DNA from: Lachnospiraceae bacterium
GTDB lineage: Bacteria > Bacillota > Clostridia > Lachnospirales > Lachnospiraceae
Assembly: GCA_902363675.1 (NCBI GenBank)
Contig: CABJAV010000019.1
Span: 1-52,255, forward strand
Reading direction: 5' to 3'
Length of the DNA stretch: 52,255 nucleotides
This document shows positions 43,314 through 52,074 of the stretch, piece after piece. Position numbers and translations under genes: made by a program. The notes beneath the pieces were generated by a model. The model worked only from the letters and a program-made list of their open reading frames with translations, did no database searches and was not told where the DNA came from. How positions within the stretch are numbered: position 1 is the stretch's first letter; each line of letters begins with the position of its first letter.

Positions 43314-44807
43314 ATGACAGAGATTTCCACGCAGATTCAAAAAAATATAGACGCATACAAGGCGCTGTTTGCGGACTGCGCCGATATTAAAATGCGTGAA
43401 ATGATGCTTGGCAGTGGTAAAAACCGAAAATGCTTTCTGGCATATATTGAGGTTGCGGTATCTAATATCCTTGTGGAAAATACCGCTTTGGGGCAGTTGA
43501 TTGCGGCGCTGGAACATATGCCGCAGGAGAAAATCAATCGGACGTTGGATACAAATGCATTGGGGATTGCGGATGTCACACCTTATAAGTATTTAGAAGA
43601 CGCAGCAGCCGGCATGCTGACCGGAGATGCAATTCTTTTTATCGATGGATATGGAAAAGCATTAAAGATTGCAGACAAGGGGTATCCGGGGATGGGGGTG
43701 CAGGAACCGGATTCCGAGAAGGTAATTCGTGGATCAAAAGAGGGATTTACGGATTCCATTAAAACCAACACGGCATTAATCAGAAAACGCATTCGTTCTA
43801 CCAAAGTAAAAGTGGAGGAGATACAGGAGGGGGTTCGTTCGCACACAGCAATTGATCTGGTCTATATGAAAGATCTGGCTTACCCAGACGTACTGGCAGA
43901 GATTAAAAAAAGGCTACAGAGATTTGAAGTTGACGGGATTTTGGATAGTGGAGTGTTAGAACAGCTGGCAGAGGAGAAGTGGTATTCGCCTTTTCCACAG
44001 TTTCAGACGACGCAGCGGCCGGATCGAGCGGCGAATGTAATCCTTGAGGGAAGAATTGTTCTCTTGTGCGACAATTCACCCGTGGCACTGATTCTTCCTA
44101 CAGATTTTAATTCTTTTTTGAAAACCAGTGATGATTATTACAACCGATTTGAAGTTGCAACATTCGCGAGAATCCTCCGGTATCTGGCGGCTTTTTTTGC
44201 GATGACACTGCCGGGATTGTATCTGGCGGTAACAAATTTTCATACCCAGATTCTTCCGACACCACTTTTACTCTCGTTTTGGGAGGCTCGTATCGGCGTG
44301 CCGTTTCCGGCGGCACTTGAGGTGGTGCTGATGGAAGTATCTTTTGAGTTGCTTCGGGAAGCGGGGGTGCGACTGCCGGGGGCGATGGGAAACACGATTG
44401 GTATTGTGGGAGGCCTGATTATCGGGCAGGCAGCCGTGGATGCAAATATTGTCAGTCCAATCGTTGTCATTGTGGTGGCATTTACCGCACTTTGCTCTTT
44501 TTCAATACCGAATGAGGAATTTGCATTTTCCTTTCGTATCTTGAAATTTTATATGATTGCACTATGTGCATGGCTGGGCTTTTTCGGATTCCTGCTTGGA
44601 ATGCTTACGGTGCTTATTCATCTGTCGAGACTGAAAAGCTTTGGTATTCCGTATCTGATGCCGTTTGTGGGAGCAGATCTTACCGGCTATGCTGATGAAC
44701 GCGACTCTATCTGGCGGGCACCGCTCCGCAAAATGCGCAAGAGACCGATCTATGCGAAAAGGAACCAGCGGGTGCGCCTGCGGGAACGGAACAGGGGAGG
44801 AAAGTAA
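43314..44807 (+). CDS. Spore germination receptor A subunit (GerA/GerKA family)
   Basis: The 497-aa inner spore membrane protein has a soluble N-terminal domain (about 1-240) with GDAILFIDGYGKALKI and EPDSEKVIRGSKEGFTDS. The membrane domain (about 285-440) carries LPGLYLAVTNFHTQ and LREAGVRLPGAMGNTIGIVGG, then a basic tail. It forms a germinant receptor with the B and C subunits encoded next. An upstream frame to 43194 runs through the terminator, so 43314 with AAAGGGGAG is the start. A sigma-G promoter is expected but was not identified. Confidence 0.94.
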   Translation: MTEISTQIQKNIDAYKALFADCADIKMREMMLGSGKNRKCFLAYIEVAVSNILVENTALGQLIAALEHMPQEKINRTLDTNALGIADVTPYKYLEDAAAGMLTGDAILFIDGYGKALKIADKGYPGMGVQEPDSEKVIRGSKEGFTDSIKTNTALIRKRIRSTKVKVEEIQEGVRSHTAIDLVYMKDLAYPDVLAEIKKRLQRFEVDGILDSGVLEQLAEEKWYSPFPQFQTTQRPDRAANVILEGRIVLLCDNSPVALILPTDFNSFLKTSDDYYNRFEVATFARILRYLAAFFAMTLPGLYLAVTNFHTQILPTPLLLSFWEARIGVPFPAALEVVLMEVSFELLREAGVRLPGAMGNTIGIVGGLIIGQAAVDANIVSPIVVIVVAFTALCSFSIPNEEFAFSFRILKFYMIALCAWLGFFGFLLGMLTVLIHLSRLKSFGIPYLMPFVGADLTGYADERDSIWRAPLRKMRKRPIYAKRNQRVRLRERNRGGK

Positions 44808-44810
44808 TTC

Positions 44811-46601
44811 ATGTTTTCAGATAATAACAGAATTTCGACGCGGCAGGTTTTTCGGTTGTTTGTCTTTGATTTTATTGGAATGAGTACACTTGTGCTGCCA
44901 GGGGTACTGGCGCAGATGACCGGGTGTGATGGTTTGTTTGCCATTCTGTTAGGAGGGGGGATGTCTTCCATTTATCTTTGGTATCTTGCAAGGGCAATGA
45001 AGGAGATGGATGGGGATCTGACTGGTTATATGAAAAAGTCACTTCCAGTATGGCTGTATTTCTTTCTTTATGTACTCCTGATTGTTCACTGTATCATAGA
45101 GGCGGGATATGGTGCATATGTATTTGCAGACGTTATGAAAAAAAGCCTTGTGGGAGAGGAAGCCTATACGTTAATCCTCGTGTTGATTCTGCTGGTGACA
45201 GCATATGCCATACGATCGGGAATCGAGAGTCGTGCGCGTGTTTATGAAGTGCTTTTCTGGCTCTTATTTGTTCCATTGCTGATTATGTTTGTGATTGCGG
45301 CAAATGATGTGAATTTCACATATATGGGCCCCTTTTTTGTGCATTCGGTATCATCTGTGGCAGATGGTGGGTTTGAAGTGTTCTGCTATCTTACACCGCT
45401 TTTTCTTGTGTTGTTTTTTCCGGCATATACGAAAAGAAAGAGCCGTCAACAGATGATTGCAGCAGTGTTTGCGGCGTTGTGGTTTGCGGTACTTGTTCTT
45501 CTGGTAATGTATGTTATATTGCTTGGCAATTTTGGAGATCGGGCGCTGGGGACCATGCAGTACCCGGCAGTCATTCTTATGAGCAACATCCATCTGCGCG
45601 GCGGATTTGTAAAACGACTGGATGCGTTTATGATTGCCATATGGTTTTTTACACTGTTTGCACTGGTGGGAGTATTCCTGTTTTATGCAGAAAAGATTCT
45701 GTATCAATTGTTTCCCGGCAGGGAAAATGAAAAAGTATCAGAAAAGCAAAAAGGAGGGATGGACTGGAAAAAATGGGGGACACTTGGAGGCGTTCTGGTT
45801 CTGACCTTTCTTGTGGCAGAATGGTTTTACCATGGAAATCTGACGGAATGGTATATTGCCTATATGCGTTGGCTTGGTGTGCCGTTTCTTGTGTTTTTTC
45901 CAATGTTAATTCTTGTGGTGGGAAAAGCAAAACGAAAGCGAACGGTGGTAAATGGGATTGTGCTTGTGCTCTGCTTTGCAGGAACCATGCAGCTTACAGG
46001 CTGCGGTGCTACGGAATTGGAAGACCGGTGCTTTCCGATGATGGCGGCGGTGGACAAAGACAATACACAGATTTTATTTTCTTATGGATTCCCGGAATTG
46101 AGCCAGAAAGATAACACCGATTTGGCGGAAGCAAAAGTAAGCGCAGCGATGGGCACAGGAGCAAATTTTCCAGAGGCATTGCATAAGTATGAAGAGCAAT
46201 TGAGTAAAGCAGCTGACTGTAATCATATGAAAGTACTTGTGGTCGGTCAGAAACTTGCGGAGGATGAGGCACATTTTACAGAACTGCTTTCCTATTTGCG
46301 GGAAAAGGAATTGTATCCGAGAAACACATATGTCTGCTTTACGGATACTGCCGATGATCTGTATGCAATCGAGAAAAATCTGCCGCAAGATTTAGGCTCC
46401 TACATCGAAGCATATCTGCAGAACCATGAGACAGAAAAACAGATCCGTCTTTTAAATCTTGGCATTCTGCTGGATGAACAGCTAAATCAGCGGCAGGTGT
46501 TACAATTTCCGTATCTGACGATGCAAAATCAGGCAATTGTGTGGGAGAGCAATTATGTGATCGATCATGGAGAACCGGCAGGAAGAATCATCATAGAATG
46601 A
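44811..46601 (+). CDS. Fused GerAB-GerAC-type germination receptor protein
   Basis: The 596-aa protein joins two subunits normally made separately. Residues 1-370 are a GerAB/spore permease of the amino-acid permease fold, about ten helices. A second signal-like hydrophobic stretch (about 380-396) ends in a lipobox LTGC with Cys398. From there about 198 residues match the GerAC lipoprotein start (TELEDRCFPMMAAVDKD) and its first domain, with a C-terminal RIIIE. GerAC proteins are usually about 370 aa, so its later domains are missing, and no separate gerC gene follows. It begins three bases after the A-subunit gene. Confidence 0.88.
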   Translation: MFSDNNRISTRQVFRLFVFDFIGMSTLVLPGVLAQMTGCDGLFAILLGGGMSSIYLWYLARAMKEMDGDLTGYMKKSLPVWLYFFLYVLLIVHCIIEAGYGAYVFADVMKKSLVGEEAYTLILVLILLVTAYAIRSGIESRARVYEVLFWLLFVPLLIMFVIAANDVNFTYMGPFFVHSVSSVADGGFEVFCYLTPLFLVLFFPAYTKRKSRQQMIAAVFAALWFAVLVLLVMYVILLGNFGDRALGTMQYPAVILMSNIHLRGGFVKRLDAFMIAIWFFTLFALVGVFLFYAEKILYQLFPGRENEKVSEKQKGGMDWKKWGTLGGVLVLTFLVAEWFYHGNLTEWYIAYMRWLGVPFLVFFPMLILVVGKAKRKRTVVNGIVLVLCFAGTMQLTGCGATELEDRCFPMMAAVDKDNTQILFSYGFPELSQKDNTDLAEAKVSAAMGTGANFPEALHKYEEQLSKAADCNHMKVLVVGQKLAEDEAHFTELLSYLREKELYPRNTYVCFTDTADDLYAIEKNLPQDLGSYIEAYLQNHETEKQIRLLNLGILLDEQLNQRQVLQFPYLTMQNQAIVWESNYVIDHGEPAGRIIIE

Positions 46602-46669
46602 TGAAAAAATGTTTAGAACTTTCAAATATGGACAGTCTTATAGTAGGCAATACATATTTGGAGGTTCGT

Positions 46670-47293
46670 ATGAGAAAGCATAACGGGAAAAAAATAATTG
46701 GCGCAATACTTCTGCTGGTGATACTTGTTCTGGTGGGAAATGGAAAAATGCAGCAGGCGAAAGCGGATCCGCTTCAGCCGGAAATCGCCCGGAAGATTTT
46801 ACGTTTTCATATTCTGGCAAACAGTGACAGCGAAGAAGACCAGGCTGTCAAAATAAAGGTACGAGATGCGATTGGAAAGATGATGGGACCGAAACTTGCA
46901 GACAGCAAAAATCTGGAGGAAACAAAAAAGATCGTTTCGGAAAACATGGATGAAATCGTAGCACTTGCTGAAAAGACCCTTGAAGACAATGGATATACTT
47001 ACGGTGCAGCCGCAGAACTTGCCCATGTACAGTTCCCAGAAAAAAACTATGGGGACTATACATTTCCGGCAGGAGAATACGAGGCATTGGAAGTGACACT
47101 TGGAAAAGGTGGTGGACATAACTGGTGGTGTGTGCTTTATCCGAATATGTGCTTTCAGGGAGCGGTCTACGAAGTTGTGGATGAAGAAGCAGACGAAGCA
47201 CTGCGTGAAGTACTTACACCGGAAGAGTATGCAGATGTATTTGATTCGGGAAAATTGGAGATTCGCTTTAAATTTCTTGAATATTTCCGATAA
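46670..47293 (+). CDS. spoIIR: Stage II sporulation protein R
   Basis: The 207-aa secreted signalling protein, made in the forespore, triggers SpoIIGA processing of pro-sigma-E in the mother cell. It has a membrane or signal helix (about 8-27) and the family core ARKILRFHILANSDSEEDQAVKIKVRDAI, then GGGHNWWCVLYPNMCF. Start 46670 follows TTGGAGG; an upstream GTG frame overlaps the fused receptor gene. Gene order gerKA-gerKBC-spoIIR suggests a shared forespore transcript. Confidence 0.94.
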   Translation: MRKHNGKKIIGAILLLVILVLVGNGKMQQAKADPLQPEIARKILRFHILANSDSEEDQAVKIKVRDAIGKMMGPKLADSKNLEETKKIVSENMDEIVALAEKTLEDNGYTYGAAAELAHVQFPEKNYGDYTFPAGEYEALEVTLGKGGGHNWWCVLYPNMCFQGAVYEVVDEEADEALREVLTPEEYADVFDSGKLEIRFKFLEYFR

Positions 47294-47333
47294 AACAGTT
47301 ATGATACATAAAGAATTACAGTAAGGAGCAATC

Positions 47334-47780
47334 ATGACAAAAGAAGTACTGCTTGCAATCAGGGGATTACAGATTGCAGAGGATGAACAAAAAGATACCG
47401 TGGAAACCATCTCTCCGGGAGAATATTATTTCCGTAACGGAAAGCACTTTTTTCTCTATGAAGATGTCGAAGAAGGACAGACAAAGGTTACAAAGAATAT
47501 CATAAAGGTTTCCAAAGACTATATGGAACTGACCAAAAAGGGAATAGTGAATGTACATATGGTCTTTGAGAAGAATAAAAAGAATGTGACGTATTATCAC
47601 ACGCCTTACGGAAGTCTGCTCATTGGCATCGATGCGTATCGTGTGGATATTGCGGAAGAAGAGGACGAGATCGTTGTGGAAGTGGAATATGAGCTGGAGA
47701 TCAACAATGAGCATGTTGCAGACTGCCATATTCGCCTGAAGGCAAATCCACAGCGAAGCACAGAATTTCACATACTCTAA
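47334..47780 (+). CDS. DUF1934 (YwiB-like) protein
   Basis: The 148-aa cytoplasmic protein is predicted to form a calycin-like beta barrel: EVLLAIRGLQ, YYFRNGKHFFLYED, YYHTPYGSLLIGI, VEVEYELEINN. Length and pattern match DUF1934/YwiB. The family has no defined role. AAGGAGC precedes the ATG, 40 bases after spoIIR, and a terminator follows. Confidence 0.88.
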   Translation: MTKEVLLAIRGLQIAEDEQKDTVETISPGEYYFRNGKHFFLYEDVEEGQTKVTKNIIKVSKDYMELTKKGIVNVHMVFEKNKKNVTYYHTPYGSLLIGIDAYRVDIAEEEDEIVVEVEYELEINNEHVADCHIRLKANPQRSTEFHIL

Positions 47781-47790
47781 AAGATATGAA

Positions 47791-47820
47791 AAAGAACTGC
47801 CACATTACGGCAGTTCTTTT
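47791..47820. terminator. Bidirectional terminator
   Basis: AAAGAACTGCC pairs with GGCAGTTCTTT around a seven-base loop, between two convergent genes. Confidence 0.9.
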
Positions 47821-47825
47821 GTGTT

Positions 47826-48311
47826 TTATTTCTTCTGTTTTTCTTCCTGAAGCTTCTTGTTTGCTTTGTCGTACTGTGCCTGAAGCTTTGCACGAAGACT
47901 CTTTTTCTGCTTGCCCTGAGGCTTTTCCAATGGACCACGAAGACCACGTACACCGGTAATATACAGACCACTTACAGTTGCCTTAACTTCTTTCTTTACC
48001 GGGATCTCTTCGAAAATCTTCTCATCTGCAATAAAAGTCATAACTCTTGATCCGACTTTTGCTTTTACAATTGGAAGTTTGGAACGCTGCATCAATTTGT
48101 TGGTCTGTGCTAAAACCTGCTGTGGCAGACCGGCATCTTTTAGGCGCATTCGCTTTTTGTCAATGATCAGCATGGATACGGACTGTGCTGCAGCCGCAAC
48201 CTGTGCATCCTGTTCTTCTTTTTTCTTTTGTGCTTTCTTGCCAAGAAAGTACAGTACAACCATAACTATGAGAAGAATGATGGCGATTATTAATAATACT
48301 CTTCCTAACAC
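47826..48311 (-). CDS. Conserved hypothetical single-pass membrane protein
   Basis: The 161-aa protein has one N-terminal membrane helix (about 3-25), then a charged Lys/Gln coiled region, a small globular stretch (about 45-120: MLIIDKKRMRLKDAGLP, KVGSRVMTFIADEKIF, KATVSGLYITGVRG) and a very basic C-terminal helix. I do not recognise a named family, but the pattern looks like a conserved Lachnospiraceae protein. GGAGG lies before the start on the minus strand. It is monocistronic and divergent from the trigger-factor-like lipoprotein gene. Confidence 0.75.
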   Translation of the reverse strand: MLGRVLLIIAIILLIVMVVLYFLGKKAQKKKEEQDAQVAAAAQSVSMLIIDKKRMRLKDAGLPQQVLAQTNKLMQRSKLPIVKAKVGSRVMTFIADEKIFEEIPVKKEVKATVSGLYITGVRGLRGPLEKPQGKQKKSLRAKLQAQYDKANKKLQEEKQKK

Positions 48312-48466
48312 GATGGAATCCTCCTATTTTTTCTGCTAATTATTGTAGCAAAGATTTTTTCAAAAATCAACGAAGATATATAAAGTTTGTAATTTTGGGC
48401 AAATTATGGTATGTTAAATTAGTTAAGTTTTAGACCCGATTGGGTGGGAAAGGATCGTATATTATT

Positions 48467-49666
48467 ATGAAGAAAAGAATCATTGCACTGATGTTGTGCA
48501 TGACAACCATTCTGGCATTTAACGGATGTGGAAAGGCCAAAACACAGGACACAGAACAGTCAACTGAGAAGGCGCAGGCAACTTACAATGGTCCAAGCAG
48601 TGCCCAGATGGACATTGATCTGGAAAAGCAGGTAAGCAAGCTTGCGGATTACAAAGGAATCGATGTTACAATCTCCGGTAACTATGATGTCAAAGATGAG
48701 GACATGGAAAGAAATATCATGTCGCTTCTTTCATATTATGGAATTACAGGAATCGAAATCAAAGACCGTGATACGGTTCAGAAGGGCGATTATGTCAAGG
48801 TGGACTATACCGGATATCTGGATGGAGAAGCTTTTGATGGTGGATCTGCTACAGATGTTATGCTTGATGTTGATAAGAACTACGATGTTACCAATCAGAA
48901 TTCCTATATTGACGGCTTCTGTGACGGAATGGTTGGATCAAAAGTTGGTTCAGAAATCAGTACAGATGTGACATTCCCAGACAATTATAATGAGAAACTG
49001 GGCGGAAAGAAGACCACATTCAAAATCAAAATCAAAGGCATTTATGAACCAATCACGATGGACACACTGACAGACGATATGGTCGCAGATGCTTTTTCGG
49101 CACAGAAAATTTCTACAAAGAAAGATTTAAAAGAATATGTGCGCAAGGTGATGGAAAATCAGGCAAAGAATTCTAAATCACAGGCAACTATCAACGAAGT
49201 AGAAAATTATATGATCGAGAACAGCACCGTAGATATCCCGGAGGATTATATGGATGCAAGAATGGGCGAGTATCAGGCAATGTTTGAAAGAGACAACCTG
49301 ACAGATACCCAGACAATGGATGATTATCTGAAGAAAAACAATACCACACTGGATGATCTGAAGAAGAGCTGGAAGACATCTCTCGAAAAGCAGATTAAGG
49401 TGGAATTTATTTTTGAACGCATCGCAGATCTTGAGGATATTCAGGTTACGGATGACGATTTCAAGCAGTTTGTAGATTATCTGGCATCTTCCGGAAACAG
49501 CCAGATGACAACAGAGTCTGAAGTGTATGATTACTATGGAAACGGCAATCAGGAGGGTGGAAAGAAAATGCTTCGTCAGCAGTACCGCATCAACAAGGCT
49601 ATTTCTTATGTAGTAAAGCAGGCAAATGTTACCGTTGAGCCAGCAACTGAATCAACAGAAAACTAA
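48467..49666 (+). CDS. Secreted trigger-factor-like FKBP-type lipoprotein
   Basis: The roughly 399-aa product has a signal peptide with lipobox Cys21 (FNGC), an acidic/Gln/Thr linker, then the trigger-factor layout without the ribosome-binding domain. An FKBP-like domain (about 100-200) has GDYVKVDYTGYLDGEAFDGG and TFPDNYNEKLGGKKTTFKIKI. A helical domain like the Tig C-terminus follows (about 210-375). It should act outside the membrane as a folding catalyst or chaperone, much as PrsA does. It is clearly related to the cytosolic trigger factor at 32438. Start 48467 gives a proper signal peptide; AAAGGAT lies 13 bases ahead. Confidence 0.9.
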   Translation: MKKRIIALMLCMTTILAFNGCGKAKTQDTEQSTEKAQATYNGPSSAQMDIDLEKQVSKLADYKGIDVTISGNYDVKDEDMERNIMSLLSYYGITGIEIKDRDTVQKGDYVKVDYTGYLDGEAFDGGSATDVMLDVDKNYDVTNQNSYIDGFCDGMVGSKVGSEISTDVTFPDNYNEKLGGKKTTFKIKIKGIYEPITMDTLTDDMVADAFSAQKISTKKDLKEYVRKVMENQAKNSKSQATINEVENYMIENSTVDIPEDYMDARMGEYQAMFERDNLTDTQTMDDYLKKNNTTLDDLKKSWKTSLEKQIKVEFIFERIADLEDIQVTDDDFKQFVDYLASSGNSQMTTESEVYDYYGNGNQEGGKKMLRQQYRINKAISYVVKQANVTVEPATESTEN

Positions 49667-49711
49667 GGATTTATATTTAAATTAAGGGATTAGATTAACG
49701 GAGGAAACAAA

Positions 49712-51103
49712 ATGGAGTTAGTAAACATCAGGGACATTTTCCGCAATACGCAGGAGTATGCCAACAAAGAAGTAACCATCGGAGGATGGGTAAGAAGCAA
49801 CCGTAATTCAAAGAACTTTGGCTTTATCGTTGTCAACGACGGAACTTTCTTTGAGCCGATTCAGGTTGTCTATGCAGACGGGCTGGCAAATTATGAGGAA
49901 GTATGCAAAATCAATGTCGGCGCAGCCATCATTGTAAAGGGACAGCTTGTTCCGACACCGGAAGCAAAGCAGCCATTTGAGATACAGGCAGCAGAAGTTA
50001 CCATTGAAGGAGCTTCCACACCAGACTATCCATTACAGAAAAAGCGCCATACATTTGAGTATCTGCGCACAATCTCACATTTACGTCCGAGAACCAACAC
50101 ATTCGAGGCAGTATTCCGTGTACGTTCTCTGTGTGCTTATGCAATCCACAAATTCTTCCAGGAGCGTGATTTTGTTTATGTACACACACCACTGATTACC
50201 GGAAGTGATTGTGAGGGAGCGGGAGAAATGTTCCAGGTTACTACTTTGGATTTGAACAATATTCCAAAGAACGAGGATGGAAGCGTAGATTATTCAAAGG
50301 ATTTCTTTAATAAGCCAACGAACCTGACTGTATCCGGACAGTTAAATGGTGAGACTTATGCGATGGCATTTAAGAACATCTATACATTCGGACCTACATT
50401 CCGTGCAGAAAATTCTAACACGACAAGACATGCCGCAGAGTTTTGGATGATCGAGCCGGAGATTGCTTTTGCAGACCTTGAGGATGACATGATGCTTGCA
50501 GAAAGCATGCTTAAATATGTCATCAATTATGTATTGGAAAATGCACCGGAAGAGATGGCTTTTTTCAATAATTTTGTGGACAAGGGACTTCTTGAGCGAC
50601 TGGAAAATGTCGTAAGCAATGATTTTGCCCGTGTGACCTATACGGAAGCAATCGACATTCTTTCCAAGCACAATGATAAATTCGATTACAAAGTATCCTG
50701 GGGCTGTGATCTGCAGACAGAGCATGAGCGCTATCTGACAGAGAAAATCTACAAACGTCCGGTGTTCGTGACAGATTATCCGAAGGAAATCAAGGCATTC
50801 TACATGAAACTGAATGAGGATGGAAAGACCGTTGCAGCAGTGGATTGTCTTGTTCCGGGAATCGGCGAGATCATTGGTGGAAGCCAGCGTGAAGATGATT
50901 ACGAGAAGCTGCTTGCACGTATCAATGAACTTGGGCTGAAGGAAGAAGATTACAAGTTCTATCTGGATCTGCGCAAGTATGGTTCTGCGAGACATGCTGG
51001 ATTTGGACTTGGATTTGAGCGTTGCGTGATGTACCTGACAGGTATGGCAAATATCCGCGATGTCATTCCATTCCCAAGAACTGTTAATAACTGCGAATTA
51101 TAA
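49712..51103 (+). CDS. asnS: Asparaginyl-tRNA synthetase
   Basis: The 463-aa class II synthetase. The OB-fold anticodon-binding domain (about 15-100) contains [20 protein letters not shown]. The catalytic core has [21 protein letters not shown] as motif 2 region and [15 protein letters not shown] as motif 3. Sequence features such as the [17 protein letters not shown] stretch fit AsnRS rather than AspRS. CGGAGGAAAC precedes the ATG. The short gap upstream leaves no room for a T-box leader. Confidence 0.97.
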   Translation: MELVNIRDIFRNTQEYANKEVTIGGWVRSNRNSKNFGFIVVNDGTFFEPIQVVYADGLANYEEVCKINVGAAIIVKGQLVPTPEAKQPFEIQAAEVTIEGASTPDYPLQKKRHTFEYLRTISHLRPRTNTFEAVFRVRSLCAYAIHKFFQERDFVYVHTPLITGSDCEGAGEMFQVTTLDLNNIPKNEDGSVDYSKDFFNKPTNLTVSGQLNGETYAMAFKNIYTFGPTFRAENSNTTRHAAEFWMIEPEIAFADLEDDMMLAESMLKYVINYVLENAPEEMAFFNNFVDKGLLERLENVVSNDFARVTYTEAIDILSKHNDKFDYKVSWGCDLQTEHERYLTEKIYKRPVFVTDYPKEIKAFYMKLNEDGKTVAAVDCLVPGIGEIIGGSQREDDYEKLLARINELGLKEEDYKFYLDLRKYGSARHAGFGLGFERCVMYLTGMANIRDVIPFPRTVNNCEL

Positions 51104-51153
51104 TTGGCTTTTCCACATAAGATTACAGTAGAACATACGGTAGGAGGTCTTGT

Positions 51154-51591
51154 GTGGAAGAGAGAATGGAAAAAATCAAAGAAAATAATACAGAAAAAAG
51201 ACATTCCCAGAAAAGAGCCGGAGGATATGCAATACGGTTCTTTGGCTGCTGGCTGCTTACTGTTGCGCTGGCAGTGGGAATGTTTCTTTTTTGGATTTAC
51301 CTGTCTTTTGAAATGCGTTTATCAGCGGAGGTGATACGGGCAGGGCTGATGGTTTTGTATATTCTTCCTTGTTTTTTAGGGGCGAGAATGGTGCGAAGGA
51401 GCTGCCTGCCGTGGAAAATTTTCTGGGGAGCATTCTTAGGAATTGCATATTATGCACTGCTCCTTGTTTTGTCTTTTTTGTGGAGAAAAACACTGGATAT
51501 TGAGCAGTTACAGCTGACGATTCCGCTGATGTGCACCTTAAGTGGTGTGGCGGGGGTGCTTCGTCTTGGCAGAAACACGAACAAATCATAG
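51154..51591 (+). CDS. TIGR04086-like four-helix membrane protein
   Basis: The 145-aa protein has a charged N-terminus and about four hydrophobic helices (30-50, 62-78, 90-108, 122-137). Its place directly before SCIFF and its maturase is where TIGR04086 family proteins usually lie in Clostridia. The start is GTG at 51154, with TAGGAGG six bases upstream. Its role is unknown; the conserved neighbourhood suggests a link to SCIFF, or simple synteny. Confidence 0.8.
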   Translation: MEERMEKIKENNTEKRHSQKRAGGYAIRFFGCWLLTVALAVGMFLFWIYLSFEMRLSAEVIRAGLMVLYILPCFLGARMVRRSCLPWKIFWGAFLGIAYYALLLVLSFLWRKTLDIEQLQLTIPLMCTLSGVAGVLRLGRNTNKS

Positions 51592-51622
51592 TAAAATCAT
51601 GGCAAAAAGAAAGAAAAAAGCT

Positions 51623-51650
51623 TTGCATATTAATTATGCTGTGCTATAAT
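51623..51650 (+). promoter_or_regulatory. Promoter of the SCIFF gene
   Basis: TTGCAT (51623) and TATAAT (51645), 16 bases apart, with a TG extended -10. Confidence 0.75.
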
Positions 51651-51701
51651 AACATGGATAGACGGGTTTACACCTAAAGTAGAGAAGAAGGAGAGATTCT
51701 T

Positions 51702-51845
51702 ATGAAGCATGTAAAGACATTAAATACAAGAAAGTTACAGAACACAATTAAAAAAGGTGGATGTGGCGAGTGCCAGACATCTTGCCAGTCAGCTTGCAAG
51801 ACATCCTGCACAGTAGGAAACCAGACTTGTGAGAACTGCAAGTAA
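51702..51845 (+). CDS. scfA: SCIFF ribosomal peptide precursor (seven cysteines)
   Basis: The 47-aa peptide is encoded with GAAGGAGAG before its ATG. It begins MKHVKTLNTRKLQ and then has the SCIFF core with cysteines at 21, 24, 28, 32, 36 and 43. SCIFF precursors are modified by a radical SAM/SPASM maturase, which makes Cys-Thr thioether links; Thr residues needed for that are present (QTSC, KTSC, CTVG). A further Cys46 lies in an extension (CENCK), one more than the six of the family name. It is among the most conserved RiPP precursors in Clostridia; the product's function is not settled. Confidence 0.96.
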   Translation: MKHVKTLNTRKLQNTIKKGGCGECQTSCQSACKTSCTVGNQTCENCK

Positions 51846-51860
51846 GCACTACGTGCCTGC

Positions 51861-51960
51861 TTGCCAATCCTGAGCCCTAATTGCGAAGCAATTATTTTAT
51901 ATGGGCGAAGGTTCTTGCCAACCCGAGGCATTGCGTAAGCAATTTTATATGTCGAGGGTT
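51861..51960 (+). repeat. Two tandem structured modules between SCIFF and its maturase gene
   Basis: Two copies, 54 bases apart, start with TTGCCAA (51861 and 51915). Each has the same inner hairpin (ATTGC/GCAAT) followed by TTTATATG. The outer stems differ but both pair: GCCC with GGGC in copy 1 and ACCC with GGGT in copy 2, which looks like compensating change and suggests a conserved RNA fold. Confidence 0.65.
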
Positions 51961-52021
51961 ATCCCGTTTTAGAGAACCAAATGAATACTCATAAACGGGA
52001 GTGACGAAAATATAAATAAAC

Positions 52022-52049
52022 GACCGCGTGCCTTGCGCGCGGTCTGTTT
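52022..52049 (+). terminator. Hairpin before the maturase gene
   Basis: GACCGCG pairs with CGCGGTC, followed by TGTTTGTGTT. It probably ends most SCIFF transcripts and lowers maturase expression relative to its peptide. Confidence 0.75.
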
Positions 52050-52074
52050 GTGTTAAGAGAGGAGAAATATTATA

